A stretch of 64,000 nt of DNA from the NCBI GenBank assembly GCA_013204545.1, contig JABMNN010000061.1, positions 18,831 through 82,830 on the forward strand, read 5' to 3'. The notes beneath the pieces are model-generated. The model was not told where the DNA came from. It ran no database searches and saw nothing but the letters and a program-made list of their open reading frames with translations. Every line of letters begins with the position of its first letter. The first letter of the stretch is position 1. Position numbers and translations under genes: made by a program. This document shows positions 16,061 through 25,852 of this stretch, piece by piece. The stretch is from Chloroflexota bacterium. Its GTDB lineage: Bacteria > Chloroflexota > Dehalococcoidia > Lucifugimonadales > Lucifugimonadaceae.

Positions 16061-17557
16061 CTATTCCCGACTAGGGCGTTCGTACACTGGTTCGCTCATG
16101 CGCGGTGAGTTTGGCCACGGTCGTACCCAGCTTTCGTATCCGAAGGTGGGATCTTGCGACATGTCGCCGTTCTGTGCCAATCGATCGTCCATTGAGCCTT
16201 CGACTGACGCCATCAACTCCTGCATTAGTTCGATCTCTAGTCGACGAACGATATCGGCAAATACAGGATTTTCGTACAGGTTGACCTGCTCCTGCGGATC
16301 GTTCAGCATGTCGAACAACAGCAATTCGCCCGTACGGTATTTGTGCAGTTTGTAACGACCGTCGAAGTTCATCCAGCCGTCACTGAGAAGGCCAAAGATG
16401 TTGTCTCTGCCAGATTCTCCCGGCATCCCTTCACCCGGCATCGGTTGTGCGTCGTACCAACCGGGCTGTTCGATTCCTGCCCAGCTAAGCATGGTGGCGG
16501 TTACATCGCGTAGTTCAACTAAGCCCTCTTGAACCTGACCAGCTTCGATTCCGGGGCCCATTGCGATCATCGGAACCCTGATGGCAGATTCGTAGAACGA
16601 TGCTTTTCCGATTAGATTGTGATCACCGAGATAATCGCCGTGGTCGGAGGCAAGTACAACGTATGTGTTTTCGAGCAGACCTTTTTTACGAAGTGCGTCG
16701 AGGATTGCACCGACTTCGAAATCGATCTGCTGAACGAGTCCCGAGTAGTGCTTGCGAATAGTGTGTTTCGTTTCATCAGGGAATTCGGTGTAGTCGACTC
16801 CGTTCCACGGTCGCTTATTTCCGTCAACATTGCCTTTGCGGAGTTCAGGAGTGTGACCCGGAACTTCCGGAGCTGCCTCTGGAATTTTCGATTCGTCGAT
16901 ATCTTCGAGGAATCGTTCGTCGGGGTCATACGGACAGTGCGGTCCGGGGAATCCAACCATCATAGCGAACGGCTGATCGGCTCCGTATTCGTTGATGAAT
17001 TTTACGGCTTCGGAGCCAACAAACCGATCCCACGAGTACTCCCAAGGAATTGATTGAATCACAGCTCCTTTGTTCTCGTGGTAGCCGGGCATTTCGTTGC
17101 CGTGCAGTTTCTTCAGACCGTGTCGGCGCAAGTAGTGGAAATAATCGTCACGAACTTCGAGCCAACGCTTGTCTTCACAGATGACTCGGTATTGGAAACC
17201 ACGGCGCTCGTCCCACGGATAGAAGTGCATCTTGCCGATACCGGCGGTGTAGTAGCCGTTTTCGCCAAGAATCTCAGGCCAAGTACGTAGACCGGCGTCG
17301 CGCCAATCGGCGCGGAGGTTTTGGAGGTTACCTGTCACGCCGTTTCGTACAGCGTTCATTCCCGTGAGTAAAGCTGTACGGGCGGGAACACAAATTGGTG
17401 ACGCCGAGAATGAATTCGTGTACCGCACACCGTTCTCGGCAATTGAATCGATGTTCGGTGTTTGCAGCCAGTCGGCACCGTTACATCCGGCAAAATCAGC
17501 TCGGAACTGATCGGGGAACAAGAAAACGATATTGGGTCGCTGTTGATCTGCGGACAA
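16061..17557 (-). CDS. Sulfatase (type I, formylglycine-dependent)
   Basis: 498 aa alkaline-phosphatase-superfamily sulfatase. NIVFLFPDQFRADF (metal-binding Asp) starts the fold, and the sulfatase signature is C56-V-P-A-R60-TALLTG, the Cys form that needs conversion to formylglycine by a maturase (none in this window). Further metal/active-site blocks are YTAGIGKMHFYPW, GFPGPHCPYDP and LASDHGDYLGDHNLIGK. No signal peptide, so probably cytoplasmic. It is close to choline-sulfatase/arylsulfatase-like members; substrate not assignable. It stands alone. Confidence 0.93.
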   Translation of the reverse strand: MSADQQRPNIVFLFPDQFRADFAGCNGADWLQTPNIDSIAENGVRYTNSFSASPICVPARTALLTGMNAVRNGVTGNLQNLRADWRDAGLRTWPEILGENGYYTAGIGKMHFYPWDERRGFQYRVICEDKRWLEVRDDYFHYLRRHGLKKLHGNEMPGYHENKGAVIQSIPWEYSWDRFVGSEAVKFINEYGADQPFAMMVGFPGPHCPYDPDERFLEDIDESKIPEAAPEVPGHTPELRKGNVDGNKRPWNGVDYTEFPDETKHTIRKHYSGLVQQIDFEVGAILDALRKKGLLENTYVVLASDHGDYLGDHNLIGKASFYESAIRVPMIAMGPGIEAGQVQEGLVELRDVTATMLSWAGIEQPGWYDAQPMPGEGMPGESGRDNIFGLLSDGWMNFDGRYKLHKYRTGELLLFDMLNDPQEQVNLYENPVFADIVRRLEIELMQELMASVEGSMDDRLAQNGDMSQDPTFGYESWVRPWPNSPRMSEPVYERPSRE

Positions 17558-17690
17558 TTTTTTCTCCGTTATACGGGCTGCGGTTTGGGCTGAACACGCT
17601 GTTGTTTAGAACCGCGCCAATGGGAATCACAACAATATGCCGGAAGACTAAGGGAGTATCTAGGAGGTATCAATCCTGCCTAGCCTCATC

Positions 17691-18710
17691 ATGCGTAACC
17701 TTAACGCCGTGAATAAGCCGAACCGCAGTACGTTGCCAACTGAAGAAATTTTCGCTCGTCGAGTTCAGCTCGGGCAGTCCAAGATCAGTGTGAGCACGAT
17801 CGGGACGGGAACATGGCAGTGGGGTGGTGCGTTTTATTGGGGGTACGGACGTTCGTATACCGATGAAGATCTCGCTGGTGCGTTTTCTGCCAGTATTGAA
17901 AACGGAATCAACTGGTTCGACACCGCTGAAATCTATGGGCGGGGTCGTTCGGAACGTATCGTTGGGCAGATGGTCAGTGGTTCAAATCGAATTGAAGCAA
18001 TTGCCGAATCAGAAGCAAAACCGGTCGTAGCGACGAAATTCTTCCCTTACCCGTGGCGGGTACATCGTCCGTCGCTTCGTCGAGCGCTCAAAGCGAGTTT
18101 GAGTCGACTCAATACTGAGTCGATCGATCTGTACCAAATCCACTTTCCGTTTCGTCCTCGAAGCTTTGAGTACTGGGTTGATGCCCTCGCTGACGCATCA
18201 CAGGATGGATTGGTCAAAGCTGTAGGGGTGTCTAATTTTTCGGCGGAGCAAACAAAGCGCGCTCACGAATTGCTCGACCGACGGGGTGTAGTTTTGGCAG
18301 CAAATCAGGTCGGTTACAGTTTGCTAAATCGCAAAATTGAATCGAATGGTGTGCTGGACACATGCAGAGAACTTGGTGTTTCAGTGATCTCGTATGGCCC
18401 ACTTTCAGAGGGGCTGCTCACTGGGAAGTATCGCACCGACAATCCACCGCCATTCATGCGCAAATGGCGATGGGCAAGGAAGCGTCTAAAAATGTTGCCG
18501 CCGTTGATTTCGCTGATGACCGATATCGCTAGCGATCACGATGCCTCAGCATCTCAGGTAGCCCTCAATTGGTTGATCACAAGAAACACGCTGCCAATAC
18601 CCGGTGCTAAATCTGCAATGCAGGCGACCGACAACGCATCGACGATGACGTGGAAGCTAGGAACTGACGAGTTTGATGCACTGAATGAAGCGACCAAGCG
18701 TTATTTGTAG
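17691..18710 (+). CDS. Aldo/keto reductase
   Basis: 339 aa (beta/alpha)8 NADPH-dependent oxidoreductase. The catalytic tetrad is visible: D77 and Y82 (NWFDTAEIYGRGRSE), K116 (VVATKFFPYPW), H151 (IDLYQIHFPF). The C-terminal NADPH-binding segment reads NTLPIPGAKSAMQATDNASTM. A perfect AGGAGG lies at 17662-17667, 23 nt before the ATG but 8 nt before an in-frame CTG (17676), so translation may begin six codons or so upstream of the ATG. Substrate unknown. It is divergent from the sulfatase gene. Confidence 0.92.
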   Translation: MRNLNAVNKPNRSTLPTEEIFARRVQLGQSKISVSTIGTGTWQWGGAFYWGYGRSYTDEDLAGAFSASIENGINWFDTAEIYGRGRSERIVGQMVSGSNRIEAIAESEAKPVVATKFFPYPWRVHRPSLRRALKASLSRLNTESIDLYQIHFPFRPRSFEYWVDALADASQDGLVKAVGVSNFSAEQTKRAHELLDRRGVVLAANQVGYSLLNRKIESNGVLDTCRELGVSVISYGPLSEGLLTGKYRTDNPPPFMRKWRWARKRLKMLPPLISLMTDIASDHDASASQVALNWLITRNTLPIPGAKSAMQATDNASTMTWKLGTDEFDALNEATKRYL

Positions 18711-18761
18711 TGCGCCTAGAACGCTCTAGCTGCCAGAGTCGGAGTCGGAGTCGGATTTCGG

Positions 18762-19328
18762 TTACGGCTGCGAATTAGTTGAATCTGCTTCACTGGTGGT
18801 GATGGCAGCTGAGAGTTTTTCGCTCAGTGTTTCGGGATCGTTTGAAGCGATAAACCAAGTGTTGACCTTGTCATCACTGTCAGAATCGTTCAGTCGGATA
18901 TCGACTTCGATTCCAGATCTAACACCCAATACGCTCCACATTTTGGCGATGCTCTGCATATCTGGTCTCGCCTGAGCAGCAGCACGAGTCATTCTGGATT
19001 TAGGCTCCGCCACTCGAACGGCTACGATATCAGTCAATGTGACTACACCCGATTTCATTCCAAGACGAACATCGAAGATGTCACTTGAAATACGCAAAGT
19101 CATCATCAGGTAGTTCAACATCACGAACACAGTCAGCAGCGTACTAAGACTGAATGCCAAGTAGAAAGCAACTGCTCCGCCGCCAGTAACGACCGGATCG
19201 CTGATAAGGCCTTTCACAGCTACACCGGTTAATGCCCCTGCTGTAACGCCGAGCATTAGACCCAAAAATCCGAACACTCTGCCGGATGCTTTCACTTGTT
19301 GGAAATAATTCTGTTTTTGATCAGCCAT
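18762..19328 (-). CDS. Membrane protein of unknown function with PH-like C-terminus
   Basis: 188 aa. Two hydrophobic helices (VFGFLGLMLGVTAGALTG, about 18-35; AVAFYLAFSLSTLLTVFVML, about 53-72) are followed by a soluble region with LRISSDIFDVRLGMKSGVVTLTDIVAVRVAEP, which has the look of a bacterial PH-like domain (DUF304-type), then VNTWFIASNDPETLSEKLSAAI. Family assignment is tentative. It is convergent with the aldo/keto reductase gene; the 50 nt between them hold a short tandem GGAGTC repeat. Confidence 0.65.
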   Translation of the reverse strand: MADQKQNYFQQVKASGRVFGFLGLMLGVTAGALTGVAVKGLISDPVVTGGGAVAFYLAFSLSTLLTVFVMLNYLMMTLRISSDIFDVRLGMKSGVVTLTDIVAVRVAEPKSRMTRAAAQARPDMQSIAKMWSVLGVRSGIEVDIRLNDSDSDDKVNTWFIASNDPETLSEKLSAAITTSEADSTNSQP

Positions 19329-19537
19329 GCTACCAACTATTTAATCATGGTTTCACTGGCTAAGTCATGACTCAAAACAAATTACCGATAGCAAACCGAT
19401 ACCAGTTCCTTACCATTTTCGATCATTCGTTATTTTGGAGCGATTGGATCGGCTGGTATTCTGACACTCTGGAAACCGTGAACGGGGAAGTGATTTTTAC
19501 ATGGTGATGTGGGCGGGTAATGCAGCGGTGAGGACAA

Positions 19538-22500
19538 ATGTCGACAGTTTGTGGCAAATATTTAGACGAAGCTCTGGATGGGCAATTAAAGCCGTCCAGA
19601 GCCTGGTCTAGAGTCTCTCCCGATGATGTCGCTGTTCTCAAACAATACGCGATAGTGGGGTTATTAGTTGCGAGCGAGATTGCAGAGACAATTCTCGACC
19701 ATACCTCGCATTACGATACCCGTATTGAAAACGTACAAAGCTCGACGGATGTTTCTCGGCTTAAAGTTCAGTACTCTGCATACTTCACCCGAGTGTTTAC
19801 AGGTGAGAAATTCGTTCACGACCCAAGCAATTCAGATTTCGTATCTGGGCTAAAAATCGATCTATATCTTGAGTCGATACCGAAAACCATCGAGAAATTC
19901 GAATCTCTGGTACTCGCTCATCAATCTGTCTCTCCAGTGGATACATATAAGTTGGTCGGCGCCCTATCGAAAAAACTGTGGGCAGACGCAATAGATGCAT
20001 ATTACAGTTCTCGGTTGATCGAACGCGATACGGTCAAGCCCATCGAAATCAACTTGGCGGATCAGACAGCCATCTTTGAGATGGCTATTGCGATTAGCTC
20101 AAGCAATTCAATCGACAGTGGGTTTGCCACATTCAGCCGTTCTCTTCAGAATTTTTTTGGCGCTGAGCGATCTGTCGTCTCGGTATTCAGGCCGGGAACG
20201 TGGACTATTACCGACAATTACATGTTCGATTTAGAAAATGGACATGTCCACGCGACAAACTTGTCATTAGTTGTGCCAGAAAACCTCGCTTCCTATCTGA
20301 ATACACGATCAGCGAGACATCTCGATCGAAACATATTCGAAAAATATGCTGACCAATTTCCTCCGTTTGCCGGGCGCGTCGCAACACAATCAGGTTCAGC
20401 AATCACGATTATTATCTGGCGTGGGGATGTGGCAGCCGGGGCATTGACCTTATTTGGATCCGATACCAACATTTTCAGCGATGGTGAGATTCAGCAACTC
20501 GAAAGTGTCGCAACACACGTTTCGGGTGCTATCGGGCATTTGTTAACCAATCGTGAGCTAGAAGCCGGATTAGCTCGAGAATCGATCTTGTCCGAAATTG
20601 GGCAGATTGTCGGTTCTGCGATGGATATCGGCTCCGTTTTCTCAGAAGTCGTTTCCGTGCTGAAACGGCTGTTTGAGTTCGACGAGGGCGTAATCACCTA
20701 TGCCGACATTGAAGCAGGGACTTACTCACTTCTCTTTCACGAATCAGATCGGAAGGTGGCGAACGTTGATGATTATCGGTTTCAGCTCAAGAACTCCCAC
20801 ACCGCTATGGTCATGGCTTCGCAAGAACCAGTTGTCGTCAGAGTAGCACCAGACGGAGAAGAAAAAGAAGGTACTCTGACCATTGTAGATGCCGAACCAC
20901 GAGGGATTAGATCGGCATGTGGAGTAGCCCTAATTTCAGATGGTGTCCCATTTGGTGGAATCCATTTTCGGTCATCGTCAAATAGCGCATTCGATTCTAT
21001 TTCCAAGGAGTTGTTCCTACAGATTTCCGCTCAAGTTTCTGGAGCAATCGCATATCACCAGGTGAATGATCGGCTCAGCACTGAGCTACGAGAGCAATCG
21101 ACGCTATCCCTTATAAGCAGAATTCTGGGACCGGAGTTAGACCTCGCAACTGCTTTCAGTGAAGTTGCACAAATTCTCCAGAAGCTAATCCCGTTCAACT
21201 CTATGTTTGCAAGTTACATGAACTCAGAAGTGGGAACTTTAACTTATCTGTATCGGATAGTGAACGGAAGAACGGACTCACAAATCGGCGTTGCGATTCC
21301 ACTGATTGGTTCGACAGCTGAAGTAGCGATTGATAGTCAAAAACCTCAGCGCATTAGTGTCGGAACAGACGGAAGCTGGGGCGGTGGCAGACTCCTCAAA
21401 CGATCCGCAGAACGTGGGGAGAGATCAGTACTCGTGGTGCCATTGATCTCCGAAGGCAAGGTCTTAGGAGTTCTTCATTTTCACTCAGGGCAGGAAAACG
21501 CCTACGACGACCTTGGTGATGATTTCGTTGAACTTTTAGCAAGTCATCTTGCAGGCACAATCGCCTATCAGAAGATAAATGATCAACTAAAAATCGAAGT
21601 GCGTGAACAATCGTTGCTTGCACAGATAGGACAAATTTTTAGCGCCAGCAGCGACATTCATTCAAATTTCGATGAGTTCGCTGAAACGCTGAGATCAATG
21701 ATTGAGTTCGACACAGTATTCGTAAACTCGATCAATCACGATACTGGCGAGATAACGGATCGATTCGTATCTGGCGCTCTACTTGACGGAACGAAGCCAG
21801 GGATCGTCGGATCACTTGCGGGCACATTGACCGAGAGAACGATTGAAAATGCCCTCCCCACCAGAAGTGATACCACTTACACGCGTATTCACGATTTTGG
21901 CTTTCTATCTGGCATCGCCATTCCAATTGTAGATAAAGGTAGTGTGATCGGAACGTTGCAACTTCGATCAAAACTTGAAAATGCATTCCCTTCTTATTTG
22001 GACAGATTTTTGACGCTCGTTGCCGACCAGATTTCGGGAGCAATAGCGCGCACAGAACTCACCGAAAACGAGACGTTCCTCACTGAAGAACGAAATCGAT
22101 CAGAACGTTTAGGGCACCAGAACGAACAGCTCGTGCAGACCCAACAAATACGCGACCAGTTCCTCGGAATGGTGTCTCACGAACTCAGAACTCCGCTTAC
22201 TAGTATTTCTGCGTTTACCGACATCCTCGGCCGTAACAAAGAGGAGACTCTTACTGATCGCCAATTACAACACCTTGCTGCTGTAGCTCGAAATGCGAAC
22301 CAACTTACAGGGTTAATTGATGACCTCATTCTCATGTCGAAAATGGAATCGGATCAGTTTGAATTAACAAAGAATCATTCGAATATTGTTGAGTTGGTTC
22401 GGGAAGTGTGTGAGTCAATGACTCCGGTTGTATGGCACCGTAATCAAAAGCTCGACATACAAACAAAAAATCACGATTTCAACTTAGATATCGACAGCGC

Positions 22501-22855
22501 CAGGATGACTCAGGTGCTTAATAATCTAATATCTAATGCCAGTAAGTTCTCGCCAAAGGATTCAACTATTTCTGTCAGAATCGAAAAGACCGAGATCAAT
22601 GTTCAAATCGAAATTTCCGACGAAGGTCCAGGGATAGATCAGTCCGATATAGAATCTGTGTTTAATCCGTTCTACCGTTCAGAAAATGAGATTGCAAAGT
22701 TGGTTCCCGGTACTGGGTTAGGCCTCTATGTTGCTCGAATGATCGTAACGCAGCATGGAGGTGAGATAGCGGTCGTACCTGACGCTCCCGTTGGCATGAC
22801 GATTCGGATACTGCTACCAACTGGTGCGCACTTACGTTCGGCTGTTGCCCACTAA
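19538..22855 (+). CDS. Multi-GAF sensor histidine kinase
   Basis: 1105 aa, ATG preceded by GTGAGGA. No transmembrane segment, so cytoplasmic. An N-terminal all-helical region of ~170 aa, unrecognised, is followed by four GAF-like domains (about 180-335, 345-505, 515-680, 690-845). They are joined by near-identical helical linkers (ELEAGLARESILSEIGQI, ELREQSTLSLISRILG, EVREQSLLAQIGQIFS), showing tandem duplication. HisKA follows with phospho-acceptor H881 (MVSHELRTPLTSISAF), then HATPase_c with N box NNLISNASKFS and G boxes DEGPGID and GTGLGLYVARMI. No response regulator is adjacent, so this is an orphan kinase. GAF ligands unknown. A GC-rich inverted repeat (CTCTGGA...TCCAGAG) lies in the first 25 codons. 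Confidence 0.92.
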   Translation: MSTVCGKYLDEALDGQLKPSRAWSRVSPDDVAVLKQYAIVGLLVASEIAETILDHTSHYDTRIENVQSSTDVSRLKVQYSAYFTRVFTGEKFVHDPSNSDFVSGLKIDLYLESIPKTIEKFESLVLAHQSVSPVDTYKLVGALSKKLWADAIDAYYSSRLIERDTVKPIEINLADQTAIFEMAIAISSSNSIDSGFATFSRSLQNFFGAERSVVSVFRPGTWTITDNYMFDLENGHVHATNLSLVVPENLASYLNTRSARHLDRNIFEKYADQFPPFAGRVATQSGSAITIIIWRGDVAAGALTLFGSDTNIFSDGEIQQLESVATHVSGAIGHLLTNRELEAGLARESILSEIGQIVGSAMDIGSVFSEVVSVLKRLFEFDEGVITYADIEAGTYSLLFHESDRKVANVDDYRFQLKNSHTAMVMASQEPVVVRVAPDGEEKEGTLTIVDAEPRGIRSACGVALISDGVPFGGIHFRSSSNSAFDSISKELFLQISAQVSGAIAYHQVNDRLSTELREQSTLSLISRILGPELDLATAFSEVAQILQKLIPFNSMFASYMNSEVGTLTYLYRIVNGRTDSQIGVAIPLIGSTAEVAIDSQKPQRISVGTDGSWGGGRLLKRSAERGERSVLVVPLISEGKVLGVLHFHSGQENAYDDLGDDFVELLASHLAGTIAYQKINDQLKIEVREQSLLAQIGQIFSASSDIHSNFDEFAETLRSMIEFDTVFVNSINHDTGEITDRFVSGALLDGTKPGIVGSLAGTLTERTIENALPTRSDTTYTRIHDFGFLSGIAIPIVDKGSVIGTLQLRSKLENAFPSYLDRFLTLVADQISGAIARTELTENETFLTEERNRSERLGHQNEQLVQTQQIRDQFLGMVSHELRTPLTSISAFTDILGRNKEETLTDRQLQHLAAVARNANQLTGLIDDLILMSKMESDQFELTKNHSNIVELVREVCESMTPVVWHRNQKLDIQTKNHDFNLDIDSARMTQVLNNLISNASKFSPKDSTISVRIEKTEINVQIEISDEGPGIDQSDIESVFNPFYRSENEIAKLVPGTGLGLYVARMIVTQHGGEIAVVPDAPVGMTIRILLPTGAHLRSAVAH

Positions 22856-22886
22856 ACAGTTGTCGATCATATGCACACTCGGGTAA

Positions 22887-24624
22887 CTACCTCGGAATAA
22901 CTGGTAGTACTAGATGAGAGTTTCGTTCTGCTGAATGGAAAATCGTTTGGTGTGCTACCCGCAATTCTGCGTCGGACCAGTAGTCCTTGCCAGTGTTGTG
23001 GTTCCTATCGAAGTTAGGAAAGTCTGAACTCGATACGTACAAACGCAATTTTTGACCCGGTTTGAACAAACACCCGATCGGATTCAACTTGATCGTGTAT
23101 TCGGAAACTTCGCCCGGTTCAAGCAGAGCCGGATTTTCGAAGCCATTCCGGTGCTGAGCACGCATGATTCCGTATGTCAGGTTCACGGCAAGACCGTCTT
23201 CATAGACAACCGCAAGCTTGGCTGTCCAATCGGTATCTAGTCCGTCCGTTTTCGCCCAAAGTTTTAACGAAACCGGCCCGGTGACTTCGAGTTCGGAATC
23301 GAAAACTGGGAAGTCGTATACGAGTACATCTTGGCGGTGATCGTGCGGGGATTGATCGACGGGAGCAGCCTGCGAATCAGCCCGCATCAGGCTCATCACC
23401 GGATCGCGAGGATCGTATTTGTACTCGTCTTGTTCGCTCTCATCGACTGAAGGTGATTTTAGCGATAGTGATCCATCGCCACTGACGGTGTTAGCACTTC
23501 CCTGAGAATGAAGATAAAAGTTCGTGTAGTTCGTTCGTGCAAGTGGCCATTCGTTCTCGCCACGCCATTTATCTTCGCCGAGAACCCACATTTGAACTTG
23601 GGCTTCATCAGCCATTCCGTTATCGAAGCTTTTTATATCGAAGTCGTACCAACGAGCGATCAGATCGGCATACGTCGTTGCGGCATCTGGACCGTAATCA
23701 ATGGGGCCGATTTTACCGGTGTACTGGGTGGCATCATGCCCCCAAGGGCCGATGATAAGTCGATGTTTGTCGCGTAGTTCGTCGGGTCCGTTCTTCGTGA
23801 TTCCTTCGAAGTTATCGACAGTTCCGATTAGTCGATCCCACCAGCCGGTAATTTGATAAATCGGGGTTTGGATTTTTGGGTGAATATCTCCAAAATGTTG
23901 GAATTCGCCGTTTTGTTCTCGGTAGTATTTCTGCAATTGCGGGTCAAGTTCTGAAAAAACTTGACTTGGAATCTCGCCTAATGGCAACCACCACATGTAT
24001 TTACCGCGCTCAACTTCGTTCCACCGCTTTGAAGCTTCATCAGGCGTTACTGCGCCATCGGTAAGTTCCGCACGACGTCGCATATCGGCGGCCATCATGT
24101 AGGTCCAGTCGAGCCTGCGACCGGTTTCAAAAATACCAAAATTAATGTCGAGGATATTCTGAGACATGCCACTGGCGAGAGCTGAGGTTAGACTCGGCGG
24201 CTGTGAATCGAGCATCATCCAAATTGCCCAACTGGCGTTCGAGTGTCCCCATGTGCCGACACGTCCATCGCTCCATTCGAGCTTTGCAGCCCATTCGATG
24301 GTGTCGTAGCCAAGGAGTATCGTGCGTTTCAGTACGCTCTCGCCACATCCACTCGTAGTCACCGTCGGATGCATAGCGACCACGGAAATCCTGCATCACA
24401 ACGCAGTAGCCACGGGCAGCGAGATTGATAGCCGTTTCAACGTATCGGGGAGTCAACTTCTGGTAAGGCGTGCGGCATACGAGGGCTGGGTATTTGAAAG
24501 CGTCGACAGGATGATATACATCCGCACGCAAAACAACGCCATCACGCGTTGTCAGCTCCATGTTGCTTTCGACAACGACTTTTAGGGGCGCAGCATTCGG
24601 ATATTGTTTGTCATGTTTGGTCAT
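22887..24624 (-). pseudogene. CocE/NonD family hydrolase (X-Pro dipeptidyl-peptidase S15-like), frameshifted
   Basis: Two overlapping ORFs together make one ~575-aa CocE/NonD protein. The first (from 24624) has MELTTRDGVVLRADVYHP and VVMQDFRGRYASDGDYEWM; the second continues in another frame with LLGYDTIEWAAKLEWSDGRVGTWGHSNASW, the nucleophile-elbow region (Ser in GHSNA; family usually GxSYxG), and ends with the jelly-roll domain (FDSELEVTGPVSLKLWAKT, SSDFPNFDRNHNTGKDY). The change of frame lies around 24305-24350 and needs a single-base shift. No stop or slippery stretch marks it as programmed, so it is a decaying gene or a base error. Family members hydrolyse esters or N-terminal Pro dipeptides. 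Only this frameshift is visible. Confidence 0.82.
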
Positions 24625-24754
24625 GGGATTATTCGCTAATATGCTGCAGCACGTTTATTCATCATCTTGGAAGTAATTCAAAAACAGATCGATAGTCAGT
24701 GCGGCGTTAAGGCTCTCGAATGAGGTAGCCAGCACCGCTCTTACCGTTCAGATC

Positions 24755-25648
24755 TTAATCTGCAGGCCACGGAACCTTCATCATCTCTTCGCCCCAGATA
24801 AGTTCTCCGTTCCAAGCTTGCTTGGCCTCGACTTCACGTGGTCCTTTCATTTCAGCGGTCGTGAGACGTGCTCCGATGTGAACCATCACGAGTTGTTTTA
24901 CTCCGGCTTCGGCAGCAGTCTCAGCAGCTCCTAGTACCGACGACGAAGCATCAGCGTGAGGATTGCCGTCCATGCGATCGTGAGTCTCCCAGCACATCAT
25001 CATCAATACGTCCGCACCTCGTGCGAGATCGGTAACGGTATCGCATGGAGACGTGTCGCCAGTAAGGACAACGGAGCCGTCGGGGGTGTCTATTCGGTAA
25101 GCCAGAGAGTCTAAATACGGTTGCACGTGATCGGCAGTGGCTGCGGTAACTTCCCAGTTTGACCCTGACTTGATTAGGCCGGGGCCCATGTTGTGCGGAT
25201 CGACATCTGGCTTGCTACGTGGAAGTTCTCCTCCTCGATCCTGAAACGTAATTTGCGAAGCTGGGTGGTGAATACGGGCTTTCCAATCGTGTGCGAACAG
25301 ACCCGTGTCTTCATCAAGAATTCCGTTCGTGAACTCTTCAGTAAGTTTCGGGCCGTAGACGTTGAGCGTCTTGTCACGCGGAATCATTTGATCCCAACGA
25401 GTGAGGATGAACGTTGGAAAATCGGCATCATGATCGAAGTGGTGATGGGTGAAGAACACATCGTCGATTTCGGTAGTTTTAATACCAGCTCTGGCCAATT
25501 TCCAAGTCGTTGCGGGACCGCAGTCGAAAAGCAATTTTTCATCGCCGACCTGCACTACATATGAAGAACCAAATCGATCAGGGAGCGGTGTTGGTGTTCC
25601 ACAACCAATGATTGTAACTTCGGGTGTTAACGGCTTCTTTGCGCCCAT
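24755..25648 (-). CDS. MBL-fold metallo-hydrolase (ribonuclease Z-like)
   Basis: 297 aa. The metal-binding motif T-H68-H-H70-F-D72-H73 follows the usual beta strands (TIIGCGTPTPLPDRFGSSYVV, LLFDCGPATTWKL). Later ligands are in TADHVQPYL, VLTGDTSPCDTV and QLVMVHIGARL. The layout is that of RNase Z/arylsulfatase-like MBL proteins, but the exosite arm of genuine tRNA 3' processing RNase Z is not obvious, so I do not call rnz. Substrate unknown. Same strand as the CocE gene, 131 nt upstream of it. Confidence 0.88.
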   Translation of the reverse strand: MGAKKPLTPEVTIIGCGTPTPLPDRFGSSYVVQVGDEKLLFDCGPATTWKLARAGIKTTEIDDVFFTHHHFDHDADFPTFILTRWDQMIPRDKTLNVYGPKLTEEFTNGILDEDTGLFAHDWKARIHHPASQITFQDRGGELPRSKPDVDPHNMGPGLIKSGSNWEVTAATADHVQPYLDSLAYRIDTPDGSVVLTGDTSPCDTVTDLARGADVLMMMCWETHDRMDGNPHADASSSVLGAAETAAEAGVKQLVMVHIGARLTTAEMKGPREVEAKQAWNGELIWGEEMMKVPWPAD

Positions 25649-25852
25649 GCTTACTCCACTTGATTCGTGATCAGATTAGTTCACGCCGCAGAGTACAGGA
25701 TGTATCGGAACTTGATCGGTTATTCTTGCGAATATAAAAGACCTCCAGATACCAATCGTGTTGTGAAATCCGCTCAATCGATCTACAAGGACGCAGTTTT
25801 TTTCTTTCGTGGGGGATGATGAATGCGAGCAGTGCGGAGGTTGGGGAGGTTA

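Noticed and set aside
18720-18760. GGAGTC tandem repeats as a functional element
   Set aside because: Only about three 6-nt units between convergent genes; common low-complexity sequence.
24305-24350. Programmed ribosomal frameshift in the CocE gene
   Set aside because: No slippery sequence, stop codon in the shift position or stimulatory structure is visible; ordinary mutation or error is simpler.
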